In this document: piece by piece, positions 1 through 10,316 of the stretch | Layout: each line of letters opens with the position of its first letter | How positions within the stretch are numbered: the first letter of the stretch is position 1 | Source of the DNA: Marinobacter similis | GTDB taxonomy: Bacteria; Pseudomonadota; Gammaproteobacteria; Pseudomonadales; Oleiphilaceae | DNA length: 64,000 bases | NCBI RefSeq assembly: GCF_000830985.1 | Contig: NZ_CP007151.1 | Span: 806,001 to 870,000 of the forward strand | Direction: 5' to 3' | Program-made: the position numbers and the translations under genes | Notes under the pieces: model-generated | The model's database searches: none | The model's input: only the letters and a program-made list of their open reading frames with translations | Told to the model about the DNA's origin: nothing

Positions 1-609
1 AAACCCGTGCAGGTCGGCGAGTCCGGCCATCTCGGCCGGAGTCCTGCTCATGGATAGCAGCCAGCCCAGGGTCCGGTTGCGCACGTAGCGGTCCAGTTGC
101 AGACCAACATCCTCAATCAGTGCCAACTGGCGCTCACGCAGCGGCAGTTGCCGGCTCTGGCGAAAGGCTTCGCAATATTGGGCCACGGTCAGGTTGTCGG
201 CGGGGATCTGTGCCTCGCGCAGCTGTTCGGCCAGCTCCAGGTCCAGTTGCTGGGTAATCAGGTTTAACTCCACCAGGCCTGCCAGGGTGCCCAGAAGGTG
301 GTCCGGTAGCCATTTCACCATTTTTGGAAAGACCCGATCGATGTTGTCGTCCCGGCCGGTCATGGCGGAAGGAGCGTACAGATCGGACAGCAGAAACTCG
401 AGGCCAGTGTGATAGCCAGGGTGCTGGTACAGATCCAGATGGGTGGTTTTCAGCCGTTGCGCCTGCCAGTCGGCGACCTCAAAGGTATCGGCCAGCAGCG
501 GATGCGCGGCTTTGTGTCGGCGGAAATCGTGATATTCCAGCAACAGATGACGAAGCAGGCGCCCATTGTCGGTGCTGACTTCGGTGGCGACAAGGCGCTC
601 GCGGTACAT
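1..609 (-). CDS. FFLEELY motif family protein, 3' end outside window
   Basis: An uninterrupted minus-strand frame runs from ATG at 609 to the window edge, about 203 residues without a stop. It contains LEFLLSDLYAP, a variant of the FFLEELY signature that names an uncharacterised proteobacterial family, followed by a helical, Leu- and Glu-rich stretch. No catalytic motif is seen and the function is unknown. The codons upstream of ATG 609, back to the stop of the next gene near 684, also look coding (reading SLNYLASVPRLVKRSQF), so the real start may lie further up and could be hidden by a lost base. It follows the alpha/beta hydrolase on the same strand with almost no gap, so the two are probably one operon. 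Family assignment is from memory of the motif. Confidence 0.6.
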   Translation of the reverse strand, partial: MYRERLVATEVSTDNGRLLRHLLLEYHDFRRHKAAHPLLADTFEVADWQAQRLKTTHLDLYQHPGYHTGLEFLLSDLYAPSAMTGRDDNIDRVFPKMVKWLPDHLLGTLAGLVELNLITQQLDLELAEQLREAQIPADNLTVAQYCEAFRQSRQLPLRERQLALIEDVGLQLDRYVRNRTLGWLLSMSRTPAEMAGLADLHGF

Positions 610-681
610 GAGGAACTGGCTCCGTTTAACTAGCCGTGGGACAGAGGCCAGGTAGTTTAACGAAGCTTCGCCCGCAGGACA

Positions 682-1604
682 CTAGCCCTGGGCGGCTTCC
701 GGCAGGGATTCGAGACCGGGTAGCCATTCCTTGCTGTCGAGAGTGATGAAGTGACTTGGTGCCTCGGTTTCGATTATGCGCATGGTGGTCGGGCTGTGAC
801 GGGCACTGGCGAGCATGGCGGTGCGGTCGAGAATGCGATCCACGGCCGGAATCAGAAAGGTGCCATGGCGGATGTTGTTGTACACACTGGTGTCCGTGCG
901 CTCCATCCATTCCATGATGTTCTCGATGTTGCGAACAATGGTCAGATGGTCTTTGGTCGCTGAGAACAGTTTGCTCAGCAACTGTTTTTTGCGCGGGTTC
1001 ATCTTGCCAAAGAAGGTCTGGCCGTAGGCAGATGAGGGCGCTGAGTTGATCAGGCGAATCAGCCAGGGCCACATGCCATGGCTGACCGGCTCCAACAAGG
1101 TAGTTACCAGAGCGTGAATTTTGGCTTGAGGCAGTACCGGGGCTTCCAGCACCACTTCCACATCTTCATATAATTCCGGCCACTGATTCATTGCTCCAGG
1201 ATCACCGCTCCGCCCCGGGAATGCCCGTGGATGCGGATGTTCTGGGTGGTCGGAAGGTTGGCAAGCGCCTGGTTCAGGATGCAGGCATCGTATTCAATGG
1301 TGCCTTCGAGGTGCTTGATCGGCACTTCCCAGTGGGGTGTTTCCGGGGTCACGCCGTTTACAGGAATGTGGTAGTTGCTACAGGTCAGCAGGATCAGTTC
1401 GGTGGTGGGAGCCTCGTAGGCCTGCGTGAAGTAACAATGGTTTTCCAGGAATCCGTGTACACCGACTACGGTCGCCTGGGCTTTGCCACTGTGATTGCGT
1501 ACTGAAACAGCGCCCTTGCCTACGCGATACACGCGGCCGGAAAACATCTCTGAATAAGCGTTTTCGATGGGCTTGATCAGTTTGCGAACATGGCTCGCTT
1601 TCAT
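682..1604 (-). CDS. alpha/beta hydrolase, frame broken once
   Basis: About 307 residues once one base is restored. The first part (1604 down to about 1194) carries VVGVHGFLENHCYF and the nucleophile elbow HGHSRGG, with Ser in a G-x-S-x-G context, typical of alpha/beta hydrolases. The second part (1191-682) continues in another frame and ends GLESLPEAAQG; its HFITLD segment may hold the catalytic His. The break lies at about 1194, where a minus-strand GGAGGCAATG seems to have lost a G, giving a TGA that overlaps an ATG. Restoring it gives VILEAMNQWPEL with no interruption. The substrate cannot be named; lipase, esterase or dehalogenase-like activity are all possible. It is the first gene of a small minus-strand unit with the FFLEELY gene. 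Confidence 0.72.
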
Positions 1605-1939
1605 TGTTACTCTCCCGACCAGCGTGGTATTGGCCTGTTATTAGTGTTGGACGCTGTTGGAAACTCAGTATTACAGTCTGTTGTACCCCGAATCCGCATT
1701 GTTTGTATTGGCACAGTTAACAGTATCTACGCTTGTCTGGGGCCAATCGATGAGTCTTTAGTGGTATTTGGTAACGATTGACCCGGTATTTAGCCAAAGT
1801 TTAGGCCGAAAAGTCGTCAACTGGTAACCATTTGTAATCTTGTGCATGACACCGTCGATGGAGACGCTGCTACTTGTCTGGCACAATGCGGAGTTCGGTT
1901 TTTACGTAGCTTCATCCATTTCCCCAGGGACGCCCAGGT
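1605..1939. other. intergenic region between divergent genes
   Basis: 335 bases between the minus-strand hydrolase and the plus-strand wax ester synthase. It should hold both promoters. It is AT-richer than its surroundings, especially 1620-1800. I see no convincing gene, repeat or terminator in it. Confidence 0.5.
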
Positions 1940-3349
1940 TTGAGTCACGAGCAATCGCATCTTCTTTTGCCTGCGGATTCGGCCTGGCTGGCTCTGGAAC
2001 GGCCAGAAAACCCGATGACCATCACGGTCATGATGCGGGTGGACGGCCTCACGGCACCCCGATTGCGGGAATTCCTGCAGGTGTACTGGCTGGCCTGGGA
2101 GCGCTTCCGGTTCATGCCTGTTCAGCGCTCGCCCGGCTGGTGGTGGGAGCAGGACCCGGTGTTCGATCTCAAACACCATCTGGATGTCGTTCTCGACCGG
2201 TTCAGCCCCGACGACCTCCAGGATTGGATTTCGGCGCGCCTGAATCAGCCTCTTCCCTTGTACCGCCCGCGCTGGAAATTCTGGCTGGCCCCCAATGCCG
2301 AGGGCGGCGCCGCGCTCCTCCTCCGTCTGCATCACTGTTACGCCGATGGCCTGTCCTTGCTGGGCATTTTCGATCGGCTGTGTCCGCCATCACCACAGCA
2401 GCATCCCGCGCTGTACGGCGCTGCTGAAACCCCACAACTGGCTCGTTGGAGCGTCGCTGCCAAGGCCTGGTTGGAGCGGCTGATTGCGAGCGGAACCGCG
2501 ACCCGGGGTGAGGTAAGTGACGACGAGCCGGAAGCCCCGGCAACAGACCGGATGCAGCAGGCAGGGCGATCGCTGGAGCGTGTCGCTGCCAGTGGTCTGA
2601 GATTGCTGAATGAGGTCAGCGAATTCCTGGTTGAGCCGGCGGATACGCCCTCCGATCTGAAGCGGCCTTTGCTGGGCCGGCGTCAGTGTCGCTGGTCGGA
2701 ACCGGTGGCCCTGGCGCGCTTCCGGTCGGTGGCGGATGCCACCAATGTCACCATTAACGATGTCCTGCTCAGTTGTGTTGCCGCGGCGGTTCGCGGTCGG
2801 CTTGGAATCGAGGCGGCCGAACTTGATGATGCCGTGCTGCACGCGGCAGTGCCGGTGGATATCCGGTCCAGACTGCCGGCCGACCTGCAACCGGAGCCCG
2901 GCTCCCTCGGTAACTATTTTGGCACTGTGTTCGTGCCCTTGCCGGTGGACGGTGAGAGTCCGCTGGAGCGACTTTACCGGATCAAACACGAAACCCGGCG
3001 GCTGAAGAAGAGCTGGCAGCCTGGTATCGCCTGGGGGCTGGTGGCCAGCGCTTCGGCGATTCCAGAGCCCTGGCGCCAGCCGGTGGCTGATGTGTTTTAC
3101 CGCAAGGCCAGCGCGGTGGTATCTAATGTTCCGGGCACACCAGAACCCCGCTACATGGCCGGTTGCCGCATTACCGAACAAATGTTCTGGGTACCCCAGG
3201 CCGGTGATATCGGCCTGGGCGTCAGCATTGTCAGCTACGCTGGCCAGATCCAGTTCGGGGTAGTTGCCGACGAGGCGATCATGGCCGATCCCGGTGAGTT
3301 CCTGGCCGACTGCCTGCAAGAGCTCCAGCGCTTCCCGCAAGGACACTGA
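1940..3349 (+). CDS. wax ester synthase / diacylglycerol acyltransferase (WS/DGAT)
   Basis: 469 residues, the usual length for bacterial WS/DGAT enzymes, which join fatty alcohols or diacylglycerol to acyl-CoA to make storage wax esters or triacylglycerol at the membrane. The active-site motif HHCYADG is at residues 131-137. The N-terminal substrate-facing segment LPADSAWLALERPENPM, the NDVLLSCVAAAVR segment near the middle and a C-terminal SNVPG segment are all present. The start is a TTG at 1940; the first in-frame ATG would cut into the conserved N-terminus. A second member lies at 51366-52796. Such enzymes are a hallmark of Marinobacter, Acinetobacter and Alcanivorax. Whether it prefers wax esters or triacylglycerol cannot be told. 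Confidence 0.9.
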   Translation: MSHEQSHLLLPADSAWLALERPENPMTITVMMRVDGLTAPRLREFLQVYWLAWERFRFMPVQRSPGWWWEQDPVFDLKHHLDVVLDRFSPDDLQDWISARLNQPLPLYRPRWKFWLAPNAEGGAALLLRLHHCYADGLSLLGIFDRLCPPSPQQHPALYGAAETPQLARWSVAAKAWLERLIASGTATRGEVSDDEPEAPATDRMQQAGRSLERVAASGLRLLNEVSEFLVEPADTPSDLKRPLLGRRQCRWSEPVALARFRSVADATNVTINDVLLSCVAAAVRGRLGIEAAELDDAVLHAAVPVDIRSRLPADLQPEPGSLGNYFGTVFVPLPVDGESPLERLYRIKHETRRLKKSWQPGIAWGLVASASAIPEPWRQPVADVFYRKASAVVSNVPGTPEPRYMAGCRITEQMFWVPQAGDIGLGVSIVSYAGQIQFGVVADEAIMADPGEFLADCLQELQRFPQGH

Positions 3350-3457
3350 CCTCGAAGCGAATTGTCAAAAAGTTTACATTCTGGGGCAGATCTTTCGATT
3401 AGACTCCGGATGTCACGCCGCTGGGCCCGACCAACAACAATAACGAGGAGTCTCAAC

Positions 3458-4327
3458 GTGGAGACCAGTCCGCTGATTTCGATCGGCCTGCCGATTTCAC
3501 TGTTTATCATCATGGTGGGCATTGGCCTCACGCTGACCCTGCGGGATTTCGGCCAGGTTACTCGCAACCCCCGCAGCATCGTGGTCGGTACCATTGCCCA
3601 GATCCTGCTGATGCCCCTGGTGGCTTTTGCCATAGCACCTTTTCTTGGCCTGGCGCCGGCGCTGGCGGTTGGCCTGGTTATCATTGCCGCCTGTCCGGGG
3701 GGAACCACGTCGAATCTGTTCGTCCTGCTGGCCCGCGGCCACATCGCACTGTCGATTCTGCTGACGGTGTCTGCCAGCCTGATCACCATCATCACGCTGC
3801 CATTTTTCACCAATTACGCTCTGCAGATGTACTTCGGTGAAGCCGCGAACATCTCGCTGCCGGTGGGCAAGACCATCGCCATGCTGGTGGTGATCGTGCT
3901 GCTGCCCGTGGCCCTGGGCATGTTCATTCGCACCAAGGCCCCGGCGAAGGCGCAGAAAGCCGAGGGCATGGTTAGCATCTTTGGCGGATTTGTCTTACTG
4001 CTGCTGATCATCGCCCTGCTGTGGGGTTCCCGGGAGCGGTTGCCGGAGTTGCTGGCCCAGGCCGGACCAGCGGCGTTCCTGTTGAATCTGGCCGGAATCG
4101 TGATTGGGTTGGGGCTAAGCCGGCTGGCGGGCCTGTCCCAGAGAGAGTCCCTGGCCATTGCCGTGGAGCTGGGCATCAAGAACGGCACCATCGCCCTGAT
4201 GGTGACGCTGACCCTGCTGGAATCCAGCGAAATGTCGATACCGGCAGTGGTCTACAGCGTGCTGATGTATGGCTTCGGCTGCATCCTGATTGCCATGGGC
4301 CGCCGCTTGGTGCCGGTGCACCAGTAA
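3458..4327 (+). CDS. bile acid:sodium symporter (BASS) family transporter
   Basis: 289 residues, almost all hydrophobic, with about nine or ten membrane segments. The segments AACPGGTTSNLFVLLARG and VELGIKNGTIAL match the two conserved discontinuous helix regions of the BASS family, where sodium is bound. Family members carry organic anions such as bile acids, pantoate or keto acids with sodium; the cargo here is not predictable. The start is GTG at 3458, preceded by GAGGAG at the right distance (3445-3450); the frame upstream has no better start. It stands alone between a wax ester synthase and a convergent EamA transporter. Confidence 0.85.
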   Translation: METSPLISIGLPISLFIIMVGIGLTLTLRDFGQVTRNPRSIVVGTIAQILLMPLVAFAIAPFLGLAPALAVGLVIIAACPGGTTSNLFVLLARGHIALSILLTVSASLITIITLPFFTNYALQMYFGEAANISLPVGKTIAMLVVIVLLPVALGMFIRTKAPAKAQKAEGMVSIFGGFVLLLLIIALLWGSRERLPELLAQAGPAAFLLNLAGIVIGLGLSRLAGLSQRESLAIAVELGIKNGTIALMVTLTLLESSEMSIPAVVYSVLMYGFGCILIAMGRRLVPVHQ

Positions 4328-4345
4328 GCGGTTATCTCGGTTGGG

Positions 4346-5269
4346 CTAGAGTCTTGCGGCAACGACGCGGGACCAGAGCCGGCCATCGATAGCAGACAGC
4401 CCCAGCGCAATCAGCCCCAAGCCCGCGAGCTGGGTCGCCGTGATCGACTCGTTCAGGAACAGAATCCCCAGCAGAATTGCCGACCCGGGGACCAGTAGAG
4501 TGACCAGTAGCAGGTTGGTGGCGCCGGCCGATTCCAGCAGTTTGAAATAGATGATGTAAGCCAGGGACGTTGAGAACAGCGCCAGTCCCAGAATGGCACC
4601 CCAGCTTTGCACACTTGCTGTACTGAGCGCCTGCGTGCCCTCCAGGCTCATGGCAATCGGCATCATGATCAGGCCCGAGGCGGTGACCTGGCCCGCGGCG
4701 GTCAGAATCGGATGAACCCCCAGGGCCTTGAAACGCCGGCCATACACCCCGCCAAACGCATAGGACATCGCCGCACATAGAATCGCCAGCTGTGGCACCC
4801 AAGGCGTGGGCTCAGAGGAAGCCGGCAACCCGATCATCACCACCACGCCCAGGAACCCGATCACCACACCCAGCACCTTGAGTGGCGTTGCGCGCTCGTC
4901 CGTCAGCAGGCAGGTGGCCACCACCACGGTAAACAGCGGCGTGGTGGCATTAAGGATGGAGGCCAGGCCCGAGGCAATCTGGGTCTGACCCCAGACGATC
5001 AGTGAAAACGGAATGGCGTTGTTGATGGTACCCATGCCCAGGAACGCCAGCCAAACTTGCCATTGCCTGGGAGGGCGTAAGCCCAGGATCAGCACCACGC
5101 ACCAGAGCCCAACCGCGGCCAGCGATACCCGAAGGGCCACAATGGTTAGTGGCGGTAAGTCCTGGACGGCAACGCCGACAAAGAAGAACGAACCACCCCA
5201 TAGCAGCGACAGCACCAACAGCAGTGTCCATTCCCGGAGACCCATGGTCAGACTGATTGGAGATGTCAC
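4346..5269 (-). CDS. EamA/DMT family transporter
   Basis: 307 residues with ten predicted membrane helices in two homologous EamA halves, the standard layout of drug/metabolite exporters (RhaT/YdcZ-like). The first half begins LVLSLLWGGSFFFVGVAV, a typical EamA opening; the second half has the expected SLAYIIYFKLLESAGAT segment. These proteins export amino acids, nucleobases or other small metabolites from the cytoplasm; the substrate here is unknown. It converges on the BASS transporter, with 18 bases between the stops. ATG 5245 is an alternative start. Confidence 0.88.
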   Translation of the reverse strand: MTSPISLTMGLREWTLLLVLSLLWGGSFFFVGVAVQDLPPLTIVALRVSLAAVGLWCVVLILGLRPPRQWQVWLAFLGMGTINNAIPFSLIVWGQTQIASGLASILNATTPLFTVVVATCLLTDERATPLKVLGVVIGFLGVVVMIGLPASSEPTPWVPQLAILCAAMSYAFGGVYGRRFKALGVHPILTAAGQVTASGLIMMPIAMSLEGTQALSTASVQSWGAILGLALFSTSLAYIIYFKLLESAGATNLLLVTLLVPGSAILLGILFLNESITATQLAGLGLIALGLSAIDGRLWSRVVAARL

Positions 5270-5524
5270 GATATGCGCTGCCTTATCAATTATTTGGAAC
5301 GACCAAGGCTAGCCGGCATTAACCGGTTCCGCCATCCGATTCTTGCCAGGTCGTACTGCCAAAGTGGCGAATTACTCCCCTCCCAAATGAGCAGGTAATC
5401 AATTCCCTTGTGCCATTTTCCCTTGGTTGTGCTTCTCCGACTATGGAATTCGGGCGCCAGATTGCGCCTCGGGTCGGATTTTCGCGGCCCTGATCCGAGA
5501 TTTCCAACAACAACCGGGGGAATT
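5270..5524. promoter_or_regulatory. porin upstream region with a TACTGCCAAAG element
   Basis: The region between the divergent EamA gene and the porin. It contains TCGTACTGCCAAAGTGG at 5351-5367, close to the TACTACCAAG element found before the cytochrome c550, exaA and exaC genes (17563, 19206, 21220). The exaA copy even shares the preceding CGTACT. This suggests, but does not prove, that the porin is controlled together with alcohol oxidation. The porin ribosome site GGGGGAATT lies just before its ATG. Confidence 0.45.
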
Positions 5525-6630
5525 ATGAATAACAACAATATCCGAAAAGCAGCTTTGGCCTTGGCCATTTCAGCGACGTTGGGAGCCAGTGCTGGCGCCC
5601 AGGCAGCCATTGAAGTTTACAACGAGGGCGGCACCAGCTTCTCGGTGGATGGCTACTTCAATGCTTTCTATGTGAATCGGGACGACAAGCTGGCAGATAC
5701 CCGCAATTCAGACGTCAAAATGGGCTTCTTGCCGAACACAGTAGGCTTCAATTTCAGCAAGGAAATGGGTGAGCTGACGCTTGGGGGGCGTTCTTCATTT
5801 TGGAGCACGATCAATGACAGCTGCAGTCGCCAACCGATACTGCCATCGATGTGCGTCAGCTGTATGCCACCGTGGACGGATCTTTTGGTCAGGTGCTGAT
5901 TGGTAAAGACTTCGGTCTTTATTCCCGTTCCAATATATTTCAGGACGAGATCCTGATGGGCTTTGGTTCTCCGGGTGCCGCAACCGGGGTGTCGTTTGGC
6001 AACATCCGGACCGGTTACCCTTACCCCAATCCCTCGGCGCAAATTACCTATCGATCGCCAGAAATGGGTGGCTTAAACGTGGCGGTGGGTATTTTCGAGC
6101 CGGCCAATACCACGCCCGGGGCTGGTTCTGAACAATCAGCGCCCAGGTTTGAAGCTGAAGTCACCTACAGTGCTGATCTCAGTGGTGTCAGCTTGACTGG
6201 CTGGCTCAATGGTCGCTCCCAAAAGTCTGAAAACGATACCAGTTCGGTGGATTCGACAGGGCTGGGCTATGGCCTGCGGGCGTCAGCGGCCGGATTTTCG
6301 CTCAGTGGCTCCGGGTTCACTTCCGAAGGTGACGTGCCGGTCCTGATCAGTGACACGGCAGCGCCTATTTCCGAGGAGGATGCCGATGGCTTCCTGGTCC
6401 AGGGTTCCTATACCCTTGGCGCCAATCGCCTGGTTCTGTCTTATGGCGAGACTGATTCCGATCAGGCTGACTATGAGACAGAAAATACCTCGGTGGCGTT
6501 GTTCCACAGCGTGAACAGCAACCTAAAGCTGGTGGCGGAATACAACATGTTCGAGCAATCCACCAAGTCCACCGGTGCTGATGCAGCCGATATCGATACC
6601 CTGGCACTGGGAGCGGTCGTGATGTTCTGA
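5525..6630 (+). CDS. outer-membrane porin, frame broken once
   Basis: About 368 residues after correction. Residues 1-27 form a signal peptide (MNNNNIRKAALALAISATLG, then ASAGAQA for cleavage). The mature part alternates polar and hydrophobic residues, with Gly- and Asp-rich loops as in Gram-negative trimeric porins, and ends with a beta-strand finishing in Phe (LALGAVVMF), the outer-membrane insertion signal. One base, probably a C of AGCCTGCAG, is missing at about 5821; restoring it joins ...STINDS to LQSPTDTAIDVRQLY. The ATG follows GGGGGAATT. Its place at the edge of the alcohol oxidation island and the TACTGCCAAAG element upstream suggest a role in alcohol uptake (inference). Confidence 0.8.
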
Positions 6631-6818
6631 GTCGGCTCTGATCGGCGCAGCAGCTGAGACCGGAGCCGATGTTGGCTTTTCGGGGCGGCCGACGTACGAC
6701 TTAAGTGTCGTTTTACCCACGCCGCAGCTGGCAGTGTCAGCTGCGGTCGGCTAAGAGGGTAATTTTATCAATGACTTACCTAAGTTTCGGCGCGCCAATA
6801 AAAAGCACGGAAGTCGCA

Positions 6819-6846
6819 TTGGCAGGTTATCCGGATTCCGTAGAAT
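6819..6846 (+). promoter_or_regulatory. sigma-70 type promoter before the FIST gene
   Basis: TTGGCA at 6819-6824 and TAGAAT at 6841-6846 are separated by 16 bases, a good match to a housekeeping promoter. Transcription would begin near 6853, which argues that the downstream ATGs (6867 or 6882), not the upstream ATG at 6771, start the protein. Confidence 0.55.
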
Positions 6847-6866
6847 CGGAACAAAGACCTCGACCT

Positions 6867-8042
6867 ATGGATCCGGTGATTATGAGCTCAGAGACGGTCC
6901 CGTCGGCTGTTCGGACTGCCAGCGTTAACTTACGCGATCCGGTCCTGGCAGCCAGTCAGTTGGAGGCTCAGCTCAGTCACGACTATCTCGGCTGTGTGCT
7001 ATTTTTTTGTTCGGCGGAATACGAACTGAAACAACTGGGGCCCGCGCTAGAGACGGCGTTTCCCGGTGTTCGCATTTGCGGGTGCACCTCGGCCGGCGAG
7101 ATCACCCCCGAAGGTTACGGACGCGGTTGCATTACCGCCATCGGGTTTGACCAACGCTATTTCGCTATCGATTGTGCCTTGATTTCATCCCTGGATCGCT
7201 TTTCCTTGCAAGATGCCCAAGGCGTAATCAATGGCTTGCTCGCGACCTGTCGCGACGCCGGTCTTGCGCCGGTTAAAGGCAACACCTTTGCAATTACCTT
7301 GCTTGATGGCCTGTCCAGCCGGGAAGAGCTTGTTCTGGCTACACTCAATTCGGCGCTGGGAACCATCCCGCAGTTTGGCGGCTCAGCAGGCGACGACGAG
7401 CGCCTGGCCAATACCCACGTGTTTTATGACGGTCGGTTTCACACCGGTGCGGCTACCGTGATGCTGGTGAATACGCCGCTGGACTTTCGGGTGTTCTCCA
7501 CCCATCACATGGTTGATCGCAGCGAAAAGCTGGTAGTGACAGACGCCTGTTCCGAGCGTCGCACGGTGAAGGAACTCAATGCCGAGCCGGCAGCCCAGGC
7601 GTACGCCAGGGTTGTTGGGGTTCGGGTGGAAGAGCTGGACCGGGAAATCTTCGCCCTGCGCCCGCTGGGGGTGAAAATTGGCGGCCATTTCTTTGTCCGT
7701 TCGATCCAGCGGGTAAATCCGGATGGCAGCCTTACTTTTTACTGTGCCATTGAAACTGGGATCGTGATGACCGCGATGGAGCCGGAAGGCCTGCTTGACA
7801 GTGTTCGACATCAGATCGAAGCCTCCGAGCGGGTAGTAGGAACGCCTTTGATCACCATTGGGTGCGACTGTTTCCTGCGCCGCCTGGAAGCAGAATTAAC
7901 CGGGGAGCTGGCCGCCGTGTCCGAATTTATGCGGCATCATCGGGTGATCGGATTTAACACCTACGGTGAGCAGTTTGACGGAATGCACATCAATCAAACG
8001 TTTACGGGGGTGGTGATTGGCCAACCTGATGCCCATTCCTGA
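6867..8042 (+). CDS. nosP: FIST domain sensor protein, NosP-like
   Basis: 391 residues from ATG 6867 (ATG 6882 also possible). The protein has a FIST N domain (from about residue 30, with CTSAGEITPEGYG and FGGSAGDDE) and a FIST C domain (about 240-385, with the conserved TYGEQFDGMHIN near the end). In Pseudomonas aeruginosa the equivalent gene (PA1975) encodes NosP, a haem protein that senses nitric oxide and controls the adjacent kinase NahK. The same order is seen here, and the stop overlaps the kinase start by 14 bases, so the two are translationally coupled. Haem binding is inferred from the family and the neighbour; I cannot identify the ligand residue. A longer form from ATG 6771 cannot be excluded, but the promoter at 6819 argues against it. 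Confidence 0.8.
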   Translation: MDPVIMSSETVPSAVRTASVNLRDPVLAASQLEAQLSHDYLGCVLFFCSAEYELKQLGPALETAFPGVRICGCTSAGEITPEGYGRGCITAIGFDQRYFAIDCALISSLDRFSLQDAQGVINGLLATCRDAGLAPVKGNTFAITLLDGLSSREELVLATLNSALGTIPQFGGSAGDDERLANTHVFYDGRFHTGAATVMLVNTPLDFRVFSTHHMVDRSEKLVVTDACSERRTVKELNAEPAAQAYARVVGVRVEELDREIFALRPLGVKIGGHFFVRSIQRVNPDGSLTFYCAIETGIVMTAMEPEGLLDSVRHQIEASERVVGTPLITIGCDCFLRRLEAELTGELAAVSEFMRHHRVIGFNTYGEQFDGMHINQTFTGVVIGQPDAHS

Positions 8043-10250
8043 CTCAGACCCGCCGTCGACCGACGAGACGAAAGACCGCCAAATCGAGGCGCTGTTGCAA
8101 GAAAACCAGCGCTTGCGAAGGATTCGAGACGCCCTGATTGTGCGGGTGGAGTCCGGTACTGCCCACAAGCCGGAGCCCTACGCTGCGTTCGAACATTCGG
8201 TAATTTTGGCGGAACAGGTCCGGGAGAGGACCGATGCCTTGAATAATGCTCTGGAGGAGCTCAAGGCTAGCCATACGGCTGTCAATTGGGCCAGGGAAGA
8301 AGCCGAAACCACTCGTCAGCGGCTCAGCGATGCGATCGAAAGCATTGCCGATGGGTTTGTCCTGTTCGACAGTCACCATAAATTGATACAGAGCAACAGT
8401 CGTTTCCGCAGTTATTGGCGTGATGCCGGGATAGCGGCGCCGGAACCGGGAGCAAGCATTCAGGAGGTCAAGACTCGTGCCGAGGCCAACGGCCTGATCG
8501 TCGAAGAGCATGATCACGACGATCCCGAAGGCTCGGTGTTCCTGCTATCTAATCAGCGCTGGGTTCAAGTTACCGAACGTGCCACCCGTGAGGGTGGCTT
8601 GGTCGTGCTCTATTCCGATATCACCGACGTTAAAAACAGCGAAATGATCCGCCGCATTAAGGCACTGGAAGAAAGTGAACGATGGATCCGGGTGGTCACC
8701 GATCATGTGCCAGCCTGATCGCCTATGTTGGTTCTGATATGCGGGTGCAGTTCTGCAACAAGGTCTACGAGGCTTGGTACGGAAGAGGGGGCGTGCCCGT
8801 TCTTGAGCAACGTCTGGATCAGATACACAGCTCTGAGTTCTACCAGCGCTTGCTGCCCCAGATTATGGAGGTGATGGACGGGCATAATGTCACGTTTGAG
8901 TTGGAAGAGACCGGGGAGAATGGCGAGGTGCGCTACATGCTCCGCTCTTACGTGCCCAACTTGGACGAGTTCGGCGACATCATCGGTTTCTTTGTGCTGA
9001 TCCGGGACATTACGGATCGGCGAAAGACCGCGTTGGCGCTGGAGGAGGCCTACGATGACCTTGAGCGCCGGGTTAACGAACGCACCGCGGCGTTAACCAA
9101 TCTGAATCACAAATTGCGTGACGCAAAGCTTGAAGCTGAACGAGCGAACATGTCCAAGACCAAGTTCCTGGCGGCGGTCAGTCACGATCTGCTGCAACCG
9201 TTGAACGCCGCCCGGCTGTTTACCAGCTCGCTACTGGAGCAAAGCTTTGGTCCGAAGGCCGAGGGATTGGTGCGTTCAGTGAGTACGTCGTTAGATGATG
9301 TGGAGAATCTGCTCGGCACTCTGGTCGACATTTCCAAGTTGGATGCTGGTGTCATCAAGCCGGATGTAACGGCGTTTGATCTGCGCGATTTACTCAACAA
9401 CATCGCACGGGAATTTCGGCAGATGGCGCTTTCCGAAGACCTGAGGCTGGATTTTGTGCCCTGCTCGGCGGTGGTGGAGTCTGACTCCCAGTTGTTGGCT
9501 CGTATTCTCCGAAATTTTCTGACTAATGCTATTCGCTACACCCGCACCGGGCGCATCCTACTCGGTTGCCGCCGCCATACAGATCATGTCCTGCTGCAGG
9601 TCTGGGATACTGGGCCTGGCATCCCGGAAGATAAACTCACCGAAATTTTTCAAGAATTCAAACGCATTAGTCCCGCCGGTGCCCAGGCTGACAAGGGCTT
9701 GGGGTTGGGCCTGGCTATCGTGGACAAGATTTCCCGAATGCTCGGCCATGAGGTGCAGGTGTCTTCGGTTGAGGGTAAGGGGTCTGTGTTCAGCGTTCGG
9801 GTGCCCCTGGGGCAGCTGCAACCGTCGAGAGCGGTTGCGAGTGCGTCCCTTCCGGTGCTGCATGGTGACCTGGACGGAGTCCGTATATGGGTGATCGACA
9901 ACGATCGCTCGATTTGCCAAGGCATGCAGACTTTGTTGGAAGGGTGGCAGTGTCAGGTGGTCACGGCGGTTTCCCTGGTTGACCTTGAGCGGCAACTGGC
10001 CATTGAGACCAGTGAGGTGGATCTAATCCTTGCTGATTATCACTTGGACAATGATGAGAACGGTGTTGACGTGGTTGGCGAGATAAACCGGCGGCGTTGC
10101 ACCCCGGCGCCGGTGTTGATGATCACGGCCAATTACTCCAATGAGCTAAAGCAACGGATTCGAGCGTTGGGTTACATGCTGATCAATAAGCCGTTGAAGC
10201 CGCTGAAATTACGCAGCATTTTGCACCATGTAATGCGGGGCCAGAGGTAG
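8029..10250 (+). CDS. nahK: hybrid histidine kinase, NahK/ErcS'-like, frame broken once
   Basis: About 740 residues after correction. Order: N-terminal coiled coil (about 15-95), a PAS domain (about 100-200), a second PAS (about 225-330), a coiled-coil linker, a HisKA domain with FLAAVSHDLLQPLNAARLF (phospho-His near 384), an ATPase domain with GLGLGLAIVDKISRMLG, and a C-terminal receiver with LILADYHLD (phospho-Asp near 668). There is no membrane segment, so it is cytoplasmic. One C is missing at about 8714 (TGCCAGCCCTGATC expected); restoring it joins VVTDHVPA to LIAYVGSDM. It matches P. aeruginosa PA1976 (NahK/ErcS'), which feeds the HptB relay and ethanol oxidation. Its regulator is the FIST protein just upstream, and the AgmR-like response regulator lies convergent downstream. 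Confidence 0.85.
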
Positions 10251-10316
10251 GCGTGGTGCCCGGCTTAAAATGAGGTGAGGTGCGAAGGGCGACTGGGTCC
10301 CCCTTCACCTGAGATC

